Shown piece after piece: positions 25,489-33,212 of a stretch of DNA of 64,000 bases. This DNA is from a virus. The stretch is taken from positions 1 to 64,000 of the IMG/VR virus record IMGVR_UViG_3300031576_000009; one strand, written 5' to 3'. The number at the start of each line of letters is the position of its first letter. Within the stretch, counting starts at the first letter, position 1. A model generated the notes under the pieces. It was not told where the DNA came from, made no database searches, and worked only from the letters and a program-made list of their open reading frames with translations. Made by a program: the position numbers and the translations under genes.

Positions 25489-27869
25489 CAGTACAAACTC
25501 TCCATGCGTCGCGTGCGGACGGACGCGGCTCGCGTGCCGTAGCTGTACACGGCGTAGCGCAGGGCGTCGCTTGCGTGGTCGTTCTGCTTCACGATGACAT
25601 CCCGATTCGCGGTGCCGTCCCGTTCTACCTTGTGGCAGTACAAAGCACCGAGCTCTGCACGCAGTTTAGAACACCACTTGAAGATTCTCAATAGCGGCAG
25701 TTGCGTGGTCGGCTGCCGGCGGAACATGGCCTTCACCCGGTTGATTCCAGCGTAGACATCGTTGTTCGCTGGAATGAGGGATGGCCCGTTGTACCGACGC
25801 AAGTACTTCTGGAGATCGATGATCGCCTGCTTGCCGCTCGGGTCCGGGAACACCCACTCTTTCGAGCCGAAATCCGGGCTTGTACCGATCTGATCGGCGT
25901 GTCCTTCGAGTGGCCGGTCCTGATCACAGTAGTACTCGTGGTAGACGTACCAGGTCCCGCTGTGTGGATCGATGGCGCACTTCAGGTAGACGAAGTGCGA
26001 GCCGAAATCGATACCGGAGACGCGGGTCCAGTCGGCTGGGATTGGGAACGGATCACAGAGCCAAGGCTCCTCATCACGGAAGTGATCCCCGTACACGAGG
26101 ATCGCGCCGGAGGGGCGCAGATTCCGCCACTGCGTGTCCCAGGTATCCTTGTCGAGGAGCTGGACCTTCTTGACGAAGTCGTCGATCTTGTACCACCCGT
26201 CGCAGCTGTGGGCGATGCCGCCGCACATCTTCTCTTTGCGGCCATCCGGCATCAGCATCTCGTACGCCGGGCAGTCGCCGTACGTCTTGTCGCCCTGACA
26301 CTGACGCGTGCACTTCTCTAGCACCTCGAAGATGCACCACGAGTGGACCTTGATCTTCTTGTTGGCCGCCTCGTCGAGGAGCCGCTGCATCGTCCCCTTC
26401 TGGAACTTCCGGGTACTGGTCAGCGTGTCCTGGGCCTTCCATCCACCCTTCTCCATGGACATCTGCAAACCTTCTTGCAGCACGACCCACGGCATGAGCT
26501 CGATCTCGTCGCAGTTATGGACGAGGACGCCTTCTACGATGAAGCAGCGAACTCCGGGAACAGTCAGATCGTAAACAGGGCCGGTGGGTCCGCGATCAAC
26601 TGCAACAACCTCCACCACAGGTGCATGTGTTCGGTCCGTGCGTAGATCACGCGAAATCCCGTGGCTTCGAGCTCGATCTTCTTGCGTGCATCGCGCTCGA
26701 TCGATCGAGGCAAGTCGTGCCAGTACTGCCCGTGCACTTCGATCACTACGTTCCTGGTCAGGAGCACAAAATCGAGAATCCACTGCCTCCACACCACCTG
26801 ATGCTGAAAGGTCAAACCCCACAACCGAAGCAGCTCGATCATGCGATGCTCGGCTGATGAAACGAACCGTTTCGATCCTCGCCAACGCGCGGCGACCCGC
26901 TTCTCGTTCATCACCAGATGCGTACACTTCCGACAATGTTTCGTGTAACGCGTCGAGAGTGGTTTTCCACAACCTGGACACGGTTGCGGACGCCACCGAC
27001 TCGCTGCCTTCTCCAGCTTCCAACATTCGCGGCACAGATGTAGCCGCGTTGGTTGATGGCCATGAAGTTGCCGTTCGCACTTCGTACAGAAGTGAATCGC
27101 GAGCCGACGAACAGGGCCACGCCGTCCCAAGTTTGGTGCCAGCTTTGCAACGATCAGCGCGCAGCCACACTCCCTCGGCAGTGAGGAGACCGTGGTCTGG
27201 AGTACAGATGAGTGTTCGTCCGTTCGAGAGGTGGAGACGGATTGTCGCTTCAATTCCGGTTTGGCGAACTTCCGTGACATATCCGGTCGAAACGCGTTCG
27301 CCGGGGCGGATGAACTTGATCGCTTTGGTCGTGCCATCCGCCATCAATACACCACACTCCTCGAAAATGCAACGGAACTTGTTCGGGTGTGGTGAATTCA
27401 TACCATGATAGGTCCCCGCGATGATCTTCACCTTCGAGCCGTTCCAGAATTGGGTCTCCTTCATCAGCGGGCCACGCATGACCTGCTGGAAGAGGAGTCC
27501 TTCGTCGGTGAGGAATCGCATGAAGTACTCGTACCCACGATTCGCCTGCTCCATGATGGCGCCCGCAGAGCAGACTTCGACGCCTGGCTTGAAGAGCGCA
27601 TCGAGGATGTTGAGGATCGCGACCAGGAGCGTCTTGCCCCCACCGCGATTGGCGAATCCGATCGAGGTCCTGACCCGCTCGAAGAACTGATCAGAGAGGA
27701 AGTCCATCGGAGAGCAGTGCTGGGGGCATATCTTCTGTCGGGGCACACGGAAGCCGAAAAACTCCCAGACGAAGTCCCAGAGTTCGTCCTCCGTCCGCAG
27801 TCCGCGTTCGAGATGGTACTGGAACAGACTGCGACGGAGAACGTCCTTCGATGGAGCAGCGATTCCCAC
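25488..27869 (-). CDS. Terminase large subunit, interrupted by an intein
   Basis: 793 residues including 281 of intein; GTG start directly after the preceding stop. Walker A is FANRGGGKT (residues 72-80). Walker B is split by the intein: KFRCIFE-E at 165-171 and C-DEIEL after it, giving hydrophobic strand plus DE on splicing. The C-terminal nuclease part has SGIDFG (metal site), then HADQIGTSPDFG and HASDALRYAVY with the last catalytic Asp. The motor cuts and packages DNA through the portal. Because the intein sits in Walker B, unspliced protein should be inactive. Confidence 0.92.
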   Translation of the reverse strand: MGIAAPSKDVLRRSLFQYHLERGLRTEDELWDFVWEFFGFRVPRQKICPQHCSPMDFLSDQFFERVRTSIGFANRGGGKTLLVAILNILDALFKPGVEVCSAGAIMEQANRGYEYFMRFLTDEGLLFQQVMRGPLMKETQFWNGSKVKIIAGTYHGMNSPHPNKFRCIFEECGVLMADGTTKAIKFIRPGERVSTGYVTEVRQTGIEATIRLHLSNGRTLICTPDHGLLTAEGVWLRADRCKAGTKLGTAWPCSSARDSLLYEVRTATSWPSTNAATSVPRMLEAGEGSESVASATVSRLWKTTLDALHETLSEVYASGDEREAGRRALARIETVRFISRASHDRAASVVGFDLSASGGVEAVDSRFCAPDQERSDRSARAVLARLASIDRARCTQEDRARSHGISRDLRTDRTHAPVVEVVAVDRGPTGPVYDLTVPGVRCFIVEGVLVHNCDEIELMPWVVLQEGLQMSMEKGGWKAQDTLTSTRKFQKGTMQRLLDEAANKKIKVHSWCIFEVLEKCTRQCQGDKTYGDCPAYEMLMPDGRKEKMCGGIAHSCDGWYKIDDFVKKVQLLDKDTWDTQWRNLRPSGAILVYGDHFRDEEPWLCDPFPIPADWTRVSGIDFGSHFVYLKCAIDPHSGTWYVYHEYYCDQDRPLEGHADQIGTSPDFGSKEWVFPDPSGKQAIIDLQKYLRRYNGPSLIPANNDVYAGINRVKAMFRRQPTTQLPLLRIFKWCSKLRAELGALYCHKVERDGTANRDVIVKQNDHASDALRYAVYSYGTRAASVRTRRMESLY
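26514..27356 (-). mobile_element. Intein in terminase Walker B
   Basis: 281 residues from Cys172 (CGVLMADGTTKAIKF) to Asn452, followed by Cys453 (GVLVHN|C). Hint motifs: block B LICTPDHGLLTAEG, block F PVYDLTVPGVRCFIVEG. Class 1 residues Cys1, block B His, penultimate His and terminal Asn are all present. The central ~170 residues in this frame match no domain; instead a second frame in the same DNA encodes an endonuclease (26564-27130). Confidence 0.9.
26564..27130 (-). CDS. Nested alternate-frame endonuclease inside the terminase intein
   Basis: About 188 residues from TTG at 27130 (the frame stays open to an ATG at 27337, but that part looks like non-coding shadow of the intein start). 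Two zinc ribbons: FCTKC and LCREC, then CPGC and CRKC. A Vsr-like/DUF559-type PD-(D/E)XK core follows: SAEHRMIELLRLWG, FQHQVVWRQWILDFVLL, VVIEVHGQYWHDL, with candidate active residues Glu, Asp and His-Asp. It is in the +1 frame relative to the terminase and intein. No separate RBS is clear, so expression could use TTG or frameshifting. Confidence 0.7.
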   Translation of the reverse strand: MGRRGPVRRLAIHFCTKCERQLHGHQPTRLHLCRECWKLEKAASRWRPQPCPGCGKPLSTRYTKHCRKCTHLVMNEKRVAARWRGSKRFVSSAEHRMIELLRLWGLTFQHQVVWRQWILDFVLLTRNVVIEVHGQYWHDLPRSIERDARKKIELEATGFRVIYARTEHMHLWWRLLQLIADPPALFTI

Positions 27870-28226
27870 TTACGGCTTCGGCTCCACCGCTCCCAGCGCT
27901 CCGTGCAGTGCGGTCGCTTCGCCATTGTCGACACGCGAGAAGAACGCGTTCATCGTGTCGAGCTGGTCCCTCAGATCGCGGAACTCGGGGCCAGAAACCA
28001 ACCGCTGTGGCAGGTCTGGATGCCCATCGTCACGGAGCTCGGCGTTTGCTGCGATCGATACCTGCAACAGACGCTCACGTCGCTCGTAGTCTACGATCGC
28101 TCGCTGAGCGACCTCCCGAGCCGTATTGATGTTCGTGCGCGCGAAGTCACGAGCACCTTCCAGCTCTTTCTGTACGACTTCGAGAGCAGCCTCCTGCTCC
28201 ACAATCGCATCCGTCGTTGCGCTCAT
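27870..28226 (-). CDS. Helical protein before terminase, possible small terminase
   Basis: 118 residues, ATG at 28226. Mostly a coiled-coil-like helix (AIVEQEAALEVVQKELEGAR; REVAQRAIVDYERRERLLQV) followed by a Pro-rich segment. Position directly before the large terminase suggests a small terminase or packaging factor, but no helix-turn-helix was seen. It ends GALGAVEPKP, similar to the end of the next upstream gene. Confidence 0.5.
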   Translation of the reverse strand: MSATTDAIVEQEAALEVVQKELEGARDFARTNINTAREVAQRAIVDYERRERLLQVSIAANAELRDDGHPDLPQRLVSGPEFRDLRDQLDTMNAFFSRVDNGEATALHGALGAVEPKP

Positions 28227-28244
28227 CGATTGTCCCCGTGGTTG

Positions 28245-28589
28245 TTACGGCTTCGGAACAGCCACGCCGAGCCCACCACCCAGACTCACCGCGCGAGGAT
28301 TGCTGTAGTGCATCGTGACGGTGTCGTGGATGACCTCGTTCTGGTCTACGCCAGGGTCGGGGTTCGGATCACCGCCGATGTCGTACACTGTGTCGTCCGG
28401 CGTCGAGCCGGAGACCAGCATGACCTGGTGCACCGGATTTCCCGGGTCCTGTATGAACGTTCCCGATCCGCTGAGGACTGTGACCTGCAGCGCACCGTCG
28501 ATTGTGGCCGGAGCGCCCTTCTGGGTCTGCGGTGCCGCGTTGTACGGCACCATCTCCTCGATCGTGCAAGAACCTTCCAATGCTCCCAT
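28245..28589 (-). CDS. Beta-rich small virion-type protein
   Basis: 114 residues; ATG at 28589 with RBS GAGGAGGG. Predicted beta sandwich (GALQVTVLSGSGTFI, HQVMLVSGSTPDDTVYDIG, EVIHDTVTMHY). Could be a capsid decoration or Ig-like protein. No family recognised; assignment by composition and place beside packaging and capsid genes. Confidence 0.5.
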   Translation of the reverse strand: MGALEGSCTIEEMVPYNAAPQTQKGAPATIDGALQVTVLSGSGTFIQDPGNPVHQVMLVSGSTPDDTVYDIGGDPNPDPGVDQNEVIHDTVTMHYSNPRAVSLGGGLGVAVPKP

Positions 28590-28607
28590 CGTCTCTTCCC
28601 TCCTCTC

Positions 28608-28970
28608 TTATGCACCGAACTGGCCGGTACTTGATGTCTGTCTCGCCTCCGCGTCCTGACTCACCTTCGCGATCCAGAGAGTTCCTCCCGCTGCATCCTG
28701 AATCGCGGAAACGAAGCTGAAATCTCCGGTGAAGAACACCATGGGTATCTTCGCCGGGATGAACAGATCATTCGCTGCGACTGCTGCCACCGCGTTGTTG
28801 TACCCAAACTTGATGTGGGCATCCGTTGTCGCGATCAGGAGATACGGCGTATTCCTGGCCAACACGGTACTGACACCCGCAGTGGCGGTGTACGCGACCT
28901 TCTGCACGTTCGCAGGATCGACCACACCGCCGAGGGCCAGCAGCTGCCACAGAAGGTCTCGTACCGACAT
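28608..28970 (-). CDS. Small virion-type protein
   Basis: 120 residues, ATG at 28970 with strong RBS GGGAGG. N-terminal helix (VRDLLWQLLALGG) then beta strands (VQKVAYTATAGVSTVLA; HIKFGYNN; PMVFFTGDFSFVSAIQ). The pattern of 'IPAKIPMVFF' and a soluble beta barrel is seen in phage head decoration proteins. Function not established. Confidence 0.5.
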   Translation of the reverse strand: MSVRDLLWQLLALGGVVDPANVQKVAYTATAGVSTVLARNTPYLLIATTDAHIKFGYNNAVAAVAANDLFIPAKIPMVFFTGDFSFVSAIQDAAGGTLWIAKVSQDAEARQTSSTGQFGA

Positions 28971-28982
28971 CGTTTACCTCCC

Positions 28983-29156
28983 TCAGGTGTTGTCGACGCA
29001 GTCTCGTCCGCGGTGCATGACGCCTGCCGTGTCCTTGAACTGGAACCGACAGACAGCACCACGCGTGGAGCTGACCGTCACGGATGTTCCGAGCCGGCTA
29101 TCGCTGCACGAATCGCCAGCCTTGATCTCTTTGCCGTTCTTGTCGATGCAGGCCAT
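28983..29156 (-). CDS. 57-residue Cys-containing small protein
   Basis: The ATG at 29156 has GGGAGG at ideal spacing; the stop lies 12 bases before the RBS region of the next gene. Starts MACIDKNGKEIKAGD and has four Cys (C3, C17, C36, C52) in a beta-rich sequence (GTSVTVSSTRGAVCRF). The 'IKAGDSC' pattern resembles small SH3-like folds. No family recognised. Confidence 0.6.
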   Translation of the reverse strand: MACIDKNGKEIKAGDSCSDSRLGTSVTVSSTRGAVCRFQFKDTAGVMHRGRDCVDNT

Positions 29157-29167
29157 ACATCCTCCCT

Positions 29168-29449
29168 TTACTGCTTCCTGTTGAGCTGATCGCGCACCGA
29201 CTTCCCAATCTGCGCGCCCGCGACGCCCAGCGCGGGCGACAGTGCGATGACTTCGGGAGTCGCACCGGCCATCGATGTTCCGATACCTGCGATGATGGCA
29301 CCCAGGATGCCATTGACGAGCGGCACCACGGGATTCGGCAGCTTCCCGAAGGCCTGCTCACTTCCCTTCTTGACCACCGCGGTCAGGAGTGGGCTGAAGG
29401 ATGAGAGCAGGATAGGGATCAACGGAGTGAAGAAAGCAGACCAGTCCAT
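29168..29449 (-). CDS. Holin-like membrane protein
   Basis: 93 residues; ATG at 29449 with GGAG, replacing a longer shadow start. An N-terminal hydrophobic segment (FFTPLIPILLSSFSPLLT), a basic loop (VVKKGSEQAFGK) and a Gly-rich second hydrophobic segment (VVPLVNGILGAIIAGIG) give two probable membrane spans with a charged C-terminus. It lies two genes after the endolysin, the normal place for a holin. Confidence 0.55.
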   Translation of the reverse strand: MDWSAFFTPLIPILLSSFSPLLTAVVKKGSEQAFGKLPNPVVPLVNGILGAIIAGIGTSMAGATPEVIALSPALGVAGAQIGKSVRDQLNRKQ

Positions 29450-29463
29450 GATTCGTCTCCAAT

Positions 29464-29577
29464 TCACTCTCTGATTCGGAACAACCGACCGCACTGCACG
29501 CACTTCACGATGCCCATCAATCGATCGATGATGAGGCACTTGAACGAAGCGCACTTGGGATCGGGGCAACGGATCAT
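29464..29577 (-). CDS. 37-residue four-cysteine zinc-ribbon peptide
   Basis: ATG in an ATGA overlap with the endolysin stop. Cys pattern: CPDPKC near the N-terminus, then CVQCG near the C-terminus, with a helix between and a basic end (RLFRIRE). This is a minimal zinc ribbon. A very similar style is seen in the 89-residue protein at 57405-57674. Coupling to the endolysin gene and the intact Cys pattern support a real gene. Confidence 0.6.
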   Translation of the reverse strand: MIRCPDPKCASFKCLIIDRLMGIVKCVQCGRLFRIRE

Positions 29578-30020
29578 GGATGTACCTCCTCAGGAAGAAC
29601 AGGCCACCGGTACACAAGCACGCGATGAATCGGGAACGTGGCGATCGAGACCGCATCCCCCTGATTGCCGCCCAGGAGCCACAATCGACCCTTCTCGTCC
29701 CTGTCGATCAGGAAGCCAACATGTCCCCGCGTAGTCGAATCCCCGCGGCTGAGTACCACGATCGAACCGTACTGAATCGTCTCCGGCGGCTTGCCCCATG
29801 CTGCCCACGAGCGCGCTGCCGCCGAACGCGTGCTCTTGATGCCGGCTCGCTCCATCACCCAGCAGGCGAATGCCGAACACCACGCGACCTCGTCATACGT
29901 GGCCTTGAGCGTCGTTTCCTGATGATAGGCCACGATGCGAGGATTGTCGCCCGAACCGACGATCTCGCGAACGCCGAGCTCATTCAGCGCTTCCCACATC
30001 CAGGGCGCAGACTGGCTCAC
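29574..30020 (-). CDS. Endolysin, CHAP/NlpC-P60-like (TIGR02594 type)
   Basis: 148 residues, GTG start in a GTGA overlap. WMWEALNELGVREI at the start, catalytic Cys in YDEVAWCSAFACWVM, the WAAWG motif, His in RGHVGFLIDRD, and LLGGNQGDAVSI are the signature of the TIGR02594/CHAP-like amidase group. It cleaves peptidoglycan at lysis; with the holin-like gene it forms the lysis cassette. It has no signal peptide, so it needs the holin. Confidence 0.85.
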   Translation of the reverse strand: MSQSAPWMWEALNELGVREIVGSGDNPRIVAYHQETTLKATYDEVAWCSAFACWVMERAGIKSTRSAAARSWAAWGKPPETIQYGSIVVLSRGDSTTRGHVGFLIDRDEKGRLWLLGGNQGDAVSIATFPIHRVLVYRWPVLPEEVHP

Positions 30021-30322
30021 GCGTCCTCCGGGTCCGTCCCGCGGCCGTAGATCACGTCCGCTACCGAGTCGAACTTCGCCACATCGATCAGTCCCGTCTT
30101 GATCAACTCCAGGAGCCCGATCGCCTGAGGAAGGTCACAGCCGCTCGCGATCACGTCTGGGCACTCGTTGTCGTGGATCATGACGACCATGACCTTCTTG
30201 ATGCAGTTCCGGCGAGCGATGAGGTAGTCGAGTACATCAAACACACCCGAGCTCGGCAACAGGCGAATCTTCGCCAGTAGCTGCTGCGTCGGTGCCTTCT
30301 TCTTGCTCGCTGTCTTGCTCAT
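30017..30322 (-). CDS. Small alpha/beta protein of unknown role
   Basis: 101 residues; ATGA overlap with the preceding gene. Basic N-terminus (SKTASKKKAPTQQ), then LLAKIRLLPSSGVFDVLDY, VMVVMIHDNEC and AIGLLELIKTGLI. The layout (helix, strands, 'N/P..IGLLE..K' helix) resembles the 94-residue protein at 55163-55447, which may be a distant paralogue. No known function. Confidence 0.5.
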   Translation of the reverse strand: MSKTASKKKAPTQQLLAKIRLLPSSGVFDVLDYLIARRNCIKKVMVVMIHDNECPDVIASGCDLPQAIGLLELIKTGLIDVAKFDSVADVIYGRGTDPEDA

Positions 30323-32412
30323 GGAACGCTCGCGATGGTCAGGCACTTCTTTGCTCCTGCAGTGTCCAGGAAACAGATTTTGCCGCCGGGAGGCACACAC
30401 CATTCCCCGATACCACACCGTGTGAGCTTCGTGTCCGTCGGACCAGTACCCGGCCCAGTTTCGATCCCCGGAGGGTCGCTCGGCTTGGTGAGCGCCACGA
30501 CCGGATGATCGATGACCATCTGGTTCTGCGGGCTCCACGGCCCGTAGACGACCGGACGCCCGTCACACACACCGCCCTGAGGTTGATAGCCGGGGGCTCG
30601 CCAGTCCGCGATCGCATAGTAGCGCTCCTGACAGGCGCCCGGAGGCGCGGCGACGGCCTCGGTGATGTGCGTGAAGCCAGCACGCTCGACGCAGATGCGG
30701 ATCGTGCCGGTCTCGTCCATGGTGCAGGAACGACGGTTGTCCATGCGCCACACCGGAGGCATCGGCCCCCATTTCGCGCACGCCTGGTGTGTCATGTAGT
30801 CGCAGTTCTCGCCCTCGGCGTCGCAGTTGGTGCCGACCGTCTTGTAGTAGTTGCCGTTACCCGGACCGTTCTTCGGCTCGACCGGGTGCCCCACACAGGT
30901 CTGCTCTCCGGGCTTCCAGTAGACCCCCATGCCGAACATCGAGCCGCGCAGGCTCAAGAGCTGATAGCCGCTGTAGTCCTTGTGACTCTCGGTCTCGACC
31001 TCACCGGCTGTATCGAAGACCTGCACGACCTGGCTGGGCTTCGCCAACTCCAGCACGCGCCAGGAGTAGTAGTCGCTCCCGATGTTCAGCACCATGCGCG
31101 CGTTGTTCCGGTAGGTGCACTTCTGCGGCGCGGGGCATTGGCTGTCGAGCGTGCAGGGCACGTTCTGGAAAAGGTTGTCCTGACAGATGCCGTTGGGCGC
31201 GCTCACCTCGAAGGCACAGCCCCAGGTCGGGTTGGCGGGGTCCTTCGCCGGGCACTGCACCTTGCGTACGAGTCGGTTGATGCCAGGCACCTTGGCACCC
31301 TGCGAGATGCCGCCGTTGTCGGGGTTCTTCTGCGAGAGCGAGAACTCGAAGCCCCAACCCGGAGGGAACTTCCCCTTCGGGCTCAGATAGGCGCGTACCT
31401 TCGGCTTCGTCTTCGGTGCGCCCAGACCCCACGAGCGCATGACGAAGCTCGGAGCATAGCCGAAGTCAGGCATCTCCAGGTTGCCGCGATCGGTGCGACC
31501 ATCAGCCATGCCGTGGATGGCGAAACTGTACCACCCCACGGGATCGCCGTCCTCGTAGCCACGATCCACGAGAAAGCTCTCCTGCCCATTGTCCCCGAAG
31601 TTGTTGCGCTGCGTCGGTCGGTTCAGGGAGTAGTTGCCGAACTCCACGTCGCTCTGATTCTGCGTGGCAGTCCAGCCTCCCAGGCGGAGCACTGCCGTAC
31701 CGTCGGGAATGCCGGCTTCCAGCTCCGCACGGGGAAAGGCGACAGCCGTCCAGATACAGGTACCATCCTGTACACTACCACCGATCCACGGCCAAGATGG
31801 TTCCGGTTCACCGGTCGTGCAGGCGGTATTAGTTCGGAAGGCGGGCTCGTAGTAGCCGTAGGCACGGATGATCCGCGCGCCCGCGGGGTAACTTGCCTCA
31901 GTCTCCCAGAGCGTCGGGATGGCGAGCGGCTGCACCGTACCGGTCGTGCCGGCGGTCTTTACGAGGATGTCGAAACCGATCATCGGCTTTGCGCGGTACT
32001 GATCACCCACCTTCACCGCCGTGTTGCGCGGGATGTCGGGCAGCATGCCGTGGCGTACCACGCCATCGTTGGAGACGCCTGCGATCCAGCGCCCCTGAGA
32101 GTTCACGATCCCGAGGACGGGGAAGCCAGGACCTGCCTGGTTCGGCGAGATGCGGAGAAGGTCCGCTGGGCCGCCACCGCTTGGCGGACAGGCCGGGCAG
32201 ACACCCGGATCACCCTTCGACCCCTGTGCACCTGTGAGCCCGGTGTCACCCTTCGGCCCTACGGGACCAGGCGGGCAGGTTGGTGGACAGGTTGTCGGAA
32301 GACAGGCACGAATCTTCGTGCAGCAATTCGTGAGCCTGTTACAGTCGAACGGAGCGGCATCGACCTGCCCATGGGTCAGCCCGAGCGCGAGTAGCGCTAG
32401 CAGTAGTCGCAT
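30319..32412 (-). CDS. Large exported Cys-rich protein with collagen-like segment
   Basis: 697 residues; ATG at 32412 in a TGATG overlap. Signal peptide MRLLLALLALGLTHG, cleavage likely near VDA-AP. Then a Cys-rich piece, a short Gly-X-Y collagen-like run (GPVGPKGDTGLTGAQG), and a long beta-rich body with many Cys (CTLDSQCPAPQKC, CVPPGGKICFLD) suggesting disulfides after export. Similar to secreted environmental-bacterial proteins more than to known tail fibres. It may be an exported adhesin or surface protein. Sits upstream of the lysis genes. Confidence 0.65.
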   Translation of the reverse strand: MRLLLALLALGLTHGQVDAAPFDCNRLTNCCTKIRACLPTTCPPTCPPGPVGPKGDTGLTGAQGSKGDPGVCPACPPSGGGPADLLRISPNQAGPGFPVLGIVNSQGRWIAGVSNDGVVRHGMLPDIPRNTAVKVGDQYRAKPMIGFDILVKTAGTTGTVQPLAIPTLWETEASYPAGARIIRAYGYYEPAFRTNTACTTGEPEPSWPWIGGSVQDGTCIWTAVAFPRAELEAGIPDGTAVLRLGGWTATQNQSDVEFGNYSLNRPTQRNNFGDNGQESFLVDRGYEDGDPVGWYSFAIHGMADGRTDRGNLEMPDFGYAPSFVMRSWGLGAPKTKPKVRAYLSPKGKFPPGWGFEFSLSQKNPDNGGISQGAKVPGINRLVRKVQCPAKDPANPTWGCAFEVSAPNGICQDNLFQNVPCTLDSQCPAPQKCTYRNNARMVLNIGSDYYSWRVLELAKPSQVVQVFDTAGEVETESHKDYSGYQLLSLRGSMFGMGVYWKPGEQTCVGHPVEPKNGPGNGNYYKTVGTNCDAEGENCDYMTHQACAKWGPMPPVWRMDNRRSCTMDETGTIRICVERAGFTHITEAVAAPPGACQERYYAIADWRAPGYQPQGGVCDGRPVVYGPWSPQNQMVIDHPVVALTKPSDPPGIETGPGTGPTDTKLTRCGIGEWCVPPGGKICFLDTAGAKKCLTIASVP

Positions 32413-32672
32413 CAGTTGTCCCTCCCGCGACCCTGCTGCTTCTCCAGCTTCTTCACCTGACCCGCAGGCATCTTGCGCGCTTCGTCCAGCACGTCACGCA
32501 TCTCCTCACCCTTTGGCTGGCGCCCATGCTGCTTGACGAACTCCTCCTCGGCGGCGCGCAGCTTCCGCTGCATGCCCATGAGCGTCGTGCTCGTACTCGT
32601 ACTCGTCGTAGTGCTCGTCTCGGCGAGTGCCGACGACACGAGTACCAATACGCACAACAGGATGCGGATCAT
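32412..32672 (-). CDS. Small exported protein with Thr-rich linker
   Basis: 86 residues; ATGA overlap. Signal peptide MIRILLCVLVLVSSALAE, then a Thr/Ser linker (TSTTTSTSTSTTLM) and a charged helix (KLRAAEEEFVKQHGRQPKG) ending GRGRDN. An export signal followed by Thr linker and helix is like the 134-residue protein at 44536-44940; both could be spanin-like or periplasmic proteins. Confidence 0.6.
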   Translation of the reverse strand: MIRILLCVLVLVSSALAETSTTTSTSTSTTLMGMQRKLRAAEEEFVKQHGRQPKGEEMRDVLDEARKMPAGQVKKLEKQQGRGRDN

Positions 32673-32890
32673 GAACCCCTCCTCCGGGCAGTACCCTGCA
32701 GCACAGCCGTGGCGGTCGCGTATGCCCGGGACTTTGACCACCGCGGGTTCTTCTTCATCAGCTTGATCGCCAAGGTCTCCCGCGCGATCCGCGCGGTCGA
32801 TCCTTTGTTGAAGTGTGCTCCACGACGTACCGCACTTTTTCCCCGATGAATCACCGCGCGCTGTGCGCTCTGACTTCGTGGAACTGGCAT
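32669..32890 (-). CDS. 73-residue basic protein
   Basis: ATG at 32890 overlapping the preceding stop. Basic and Ala/Arg rich (SQSAQRAVIHRGKSAVRRG; ARETLAIKLMKKNPRW), probably DNA-associated or structural. The N-terminal SQSAQRAV bears slight resemblance to the QRRAxFARL module but lacks the FARL part, so I do not count it. Confidence 0.5.
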   Translation of the reverse strand: MPVPRSQSAQRAVIHRGKSAVRRGAHFNKGSTARIARETLAIKLMKKNPRWSKSRAYATATAVLQGTARRRGS

Positions 32891-33177
32891 CACTCTGCTC
32901 CCAGTTGCACCGGCCATCGTGGGCGGAACGTTCCTTCCGGCTCCGACACGTCACGAATGTTGCCGGCGATGAACGAATGAATCTGTCCCGCGCCGTGCAG
33001 CGTATCGCTCGCGTACACCATGAGTCGCCCGGAGGTCCGGTGCGGTTTGATCTCATACGGTCTGATCTCCCGTTCGACAACACTCCCGTCCTTCTTCCGG
33101 TACTCGATCGTGACCCGCTGCGGCGGCTCCATCCCACCCGCATGCTCGATCGCGTCGAGCTCATGCCGCTGCCGCAC
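32890..33177 (-). CDS. WYL-like small protein
   Basis: 95 residues from GTG 33177 (ATG 33132 possible). The core RVTIEYRKKDGSVVEREI, RPYEIKPH, GRLMVYASDT and FIAGNIRDVSE has the order of a single WYL domain: I-x-Y, polar strand, R-x-V-x-P, strand, and the terminal I-x-x-V. WYL domains bind nucleic acids or nucleotides and regulate bacterial defence and transcription. It lies next to the QRRAxFARL block that contains a sigma factor. Confidence 0.5.
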   Translation of the reverse strand: MRQRHELDAIEHAGGMEPPQRVTIEYRKKDGSVVEREIRPYEIKPHRTSGRLMVYASDTLHGAGQIHSFIAGNIRDVSEPEGTFRPRWPVQLGAE

Positions 33178-33212
33178 GCGAACAAAGGCGGAGACGAGGC
33201 GCTTCGAGAAGG

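Noticed and set aside
27870-28589. Paralogy of two genes ending in GxLGxxxPKP
   Set aside because: Only the last ten residues are alike; the rest is helical in one and beta in the other, so probably chance.
30292-32394. A 700-codon open frame on the plus strand
   Set aside because: It mirrors the minus-strand exported protein, has Arg/His-rich composition typical of GC-rich shadow frames, and no RBS or domain.
32669-32890. Tenth member of the QRRAxFARL family
   Set aside because: Has SAQRAV but nothing like FARL and wrong spacing.
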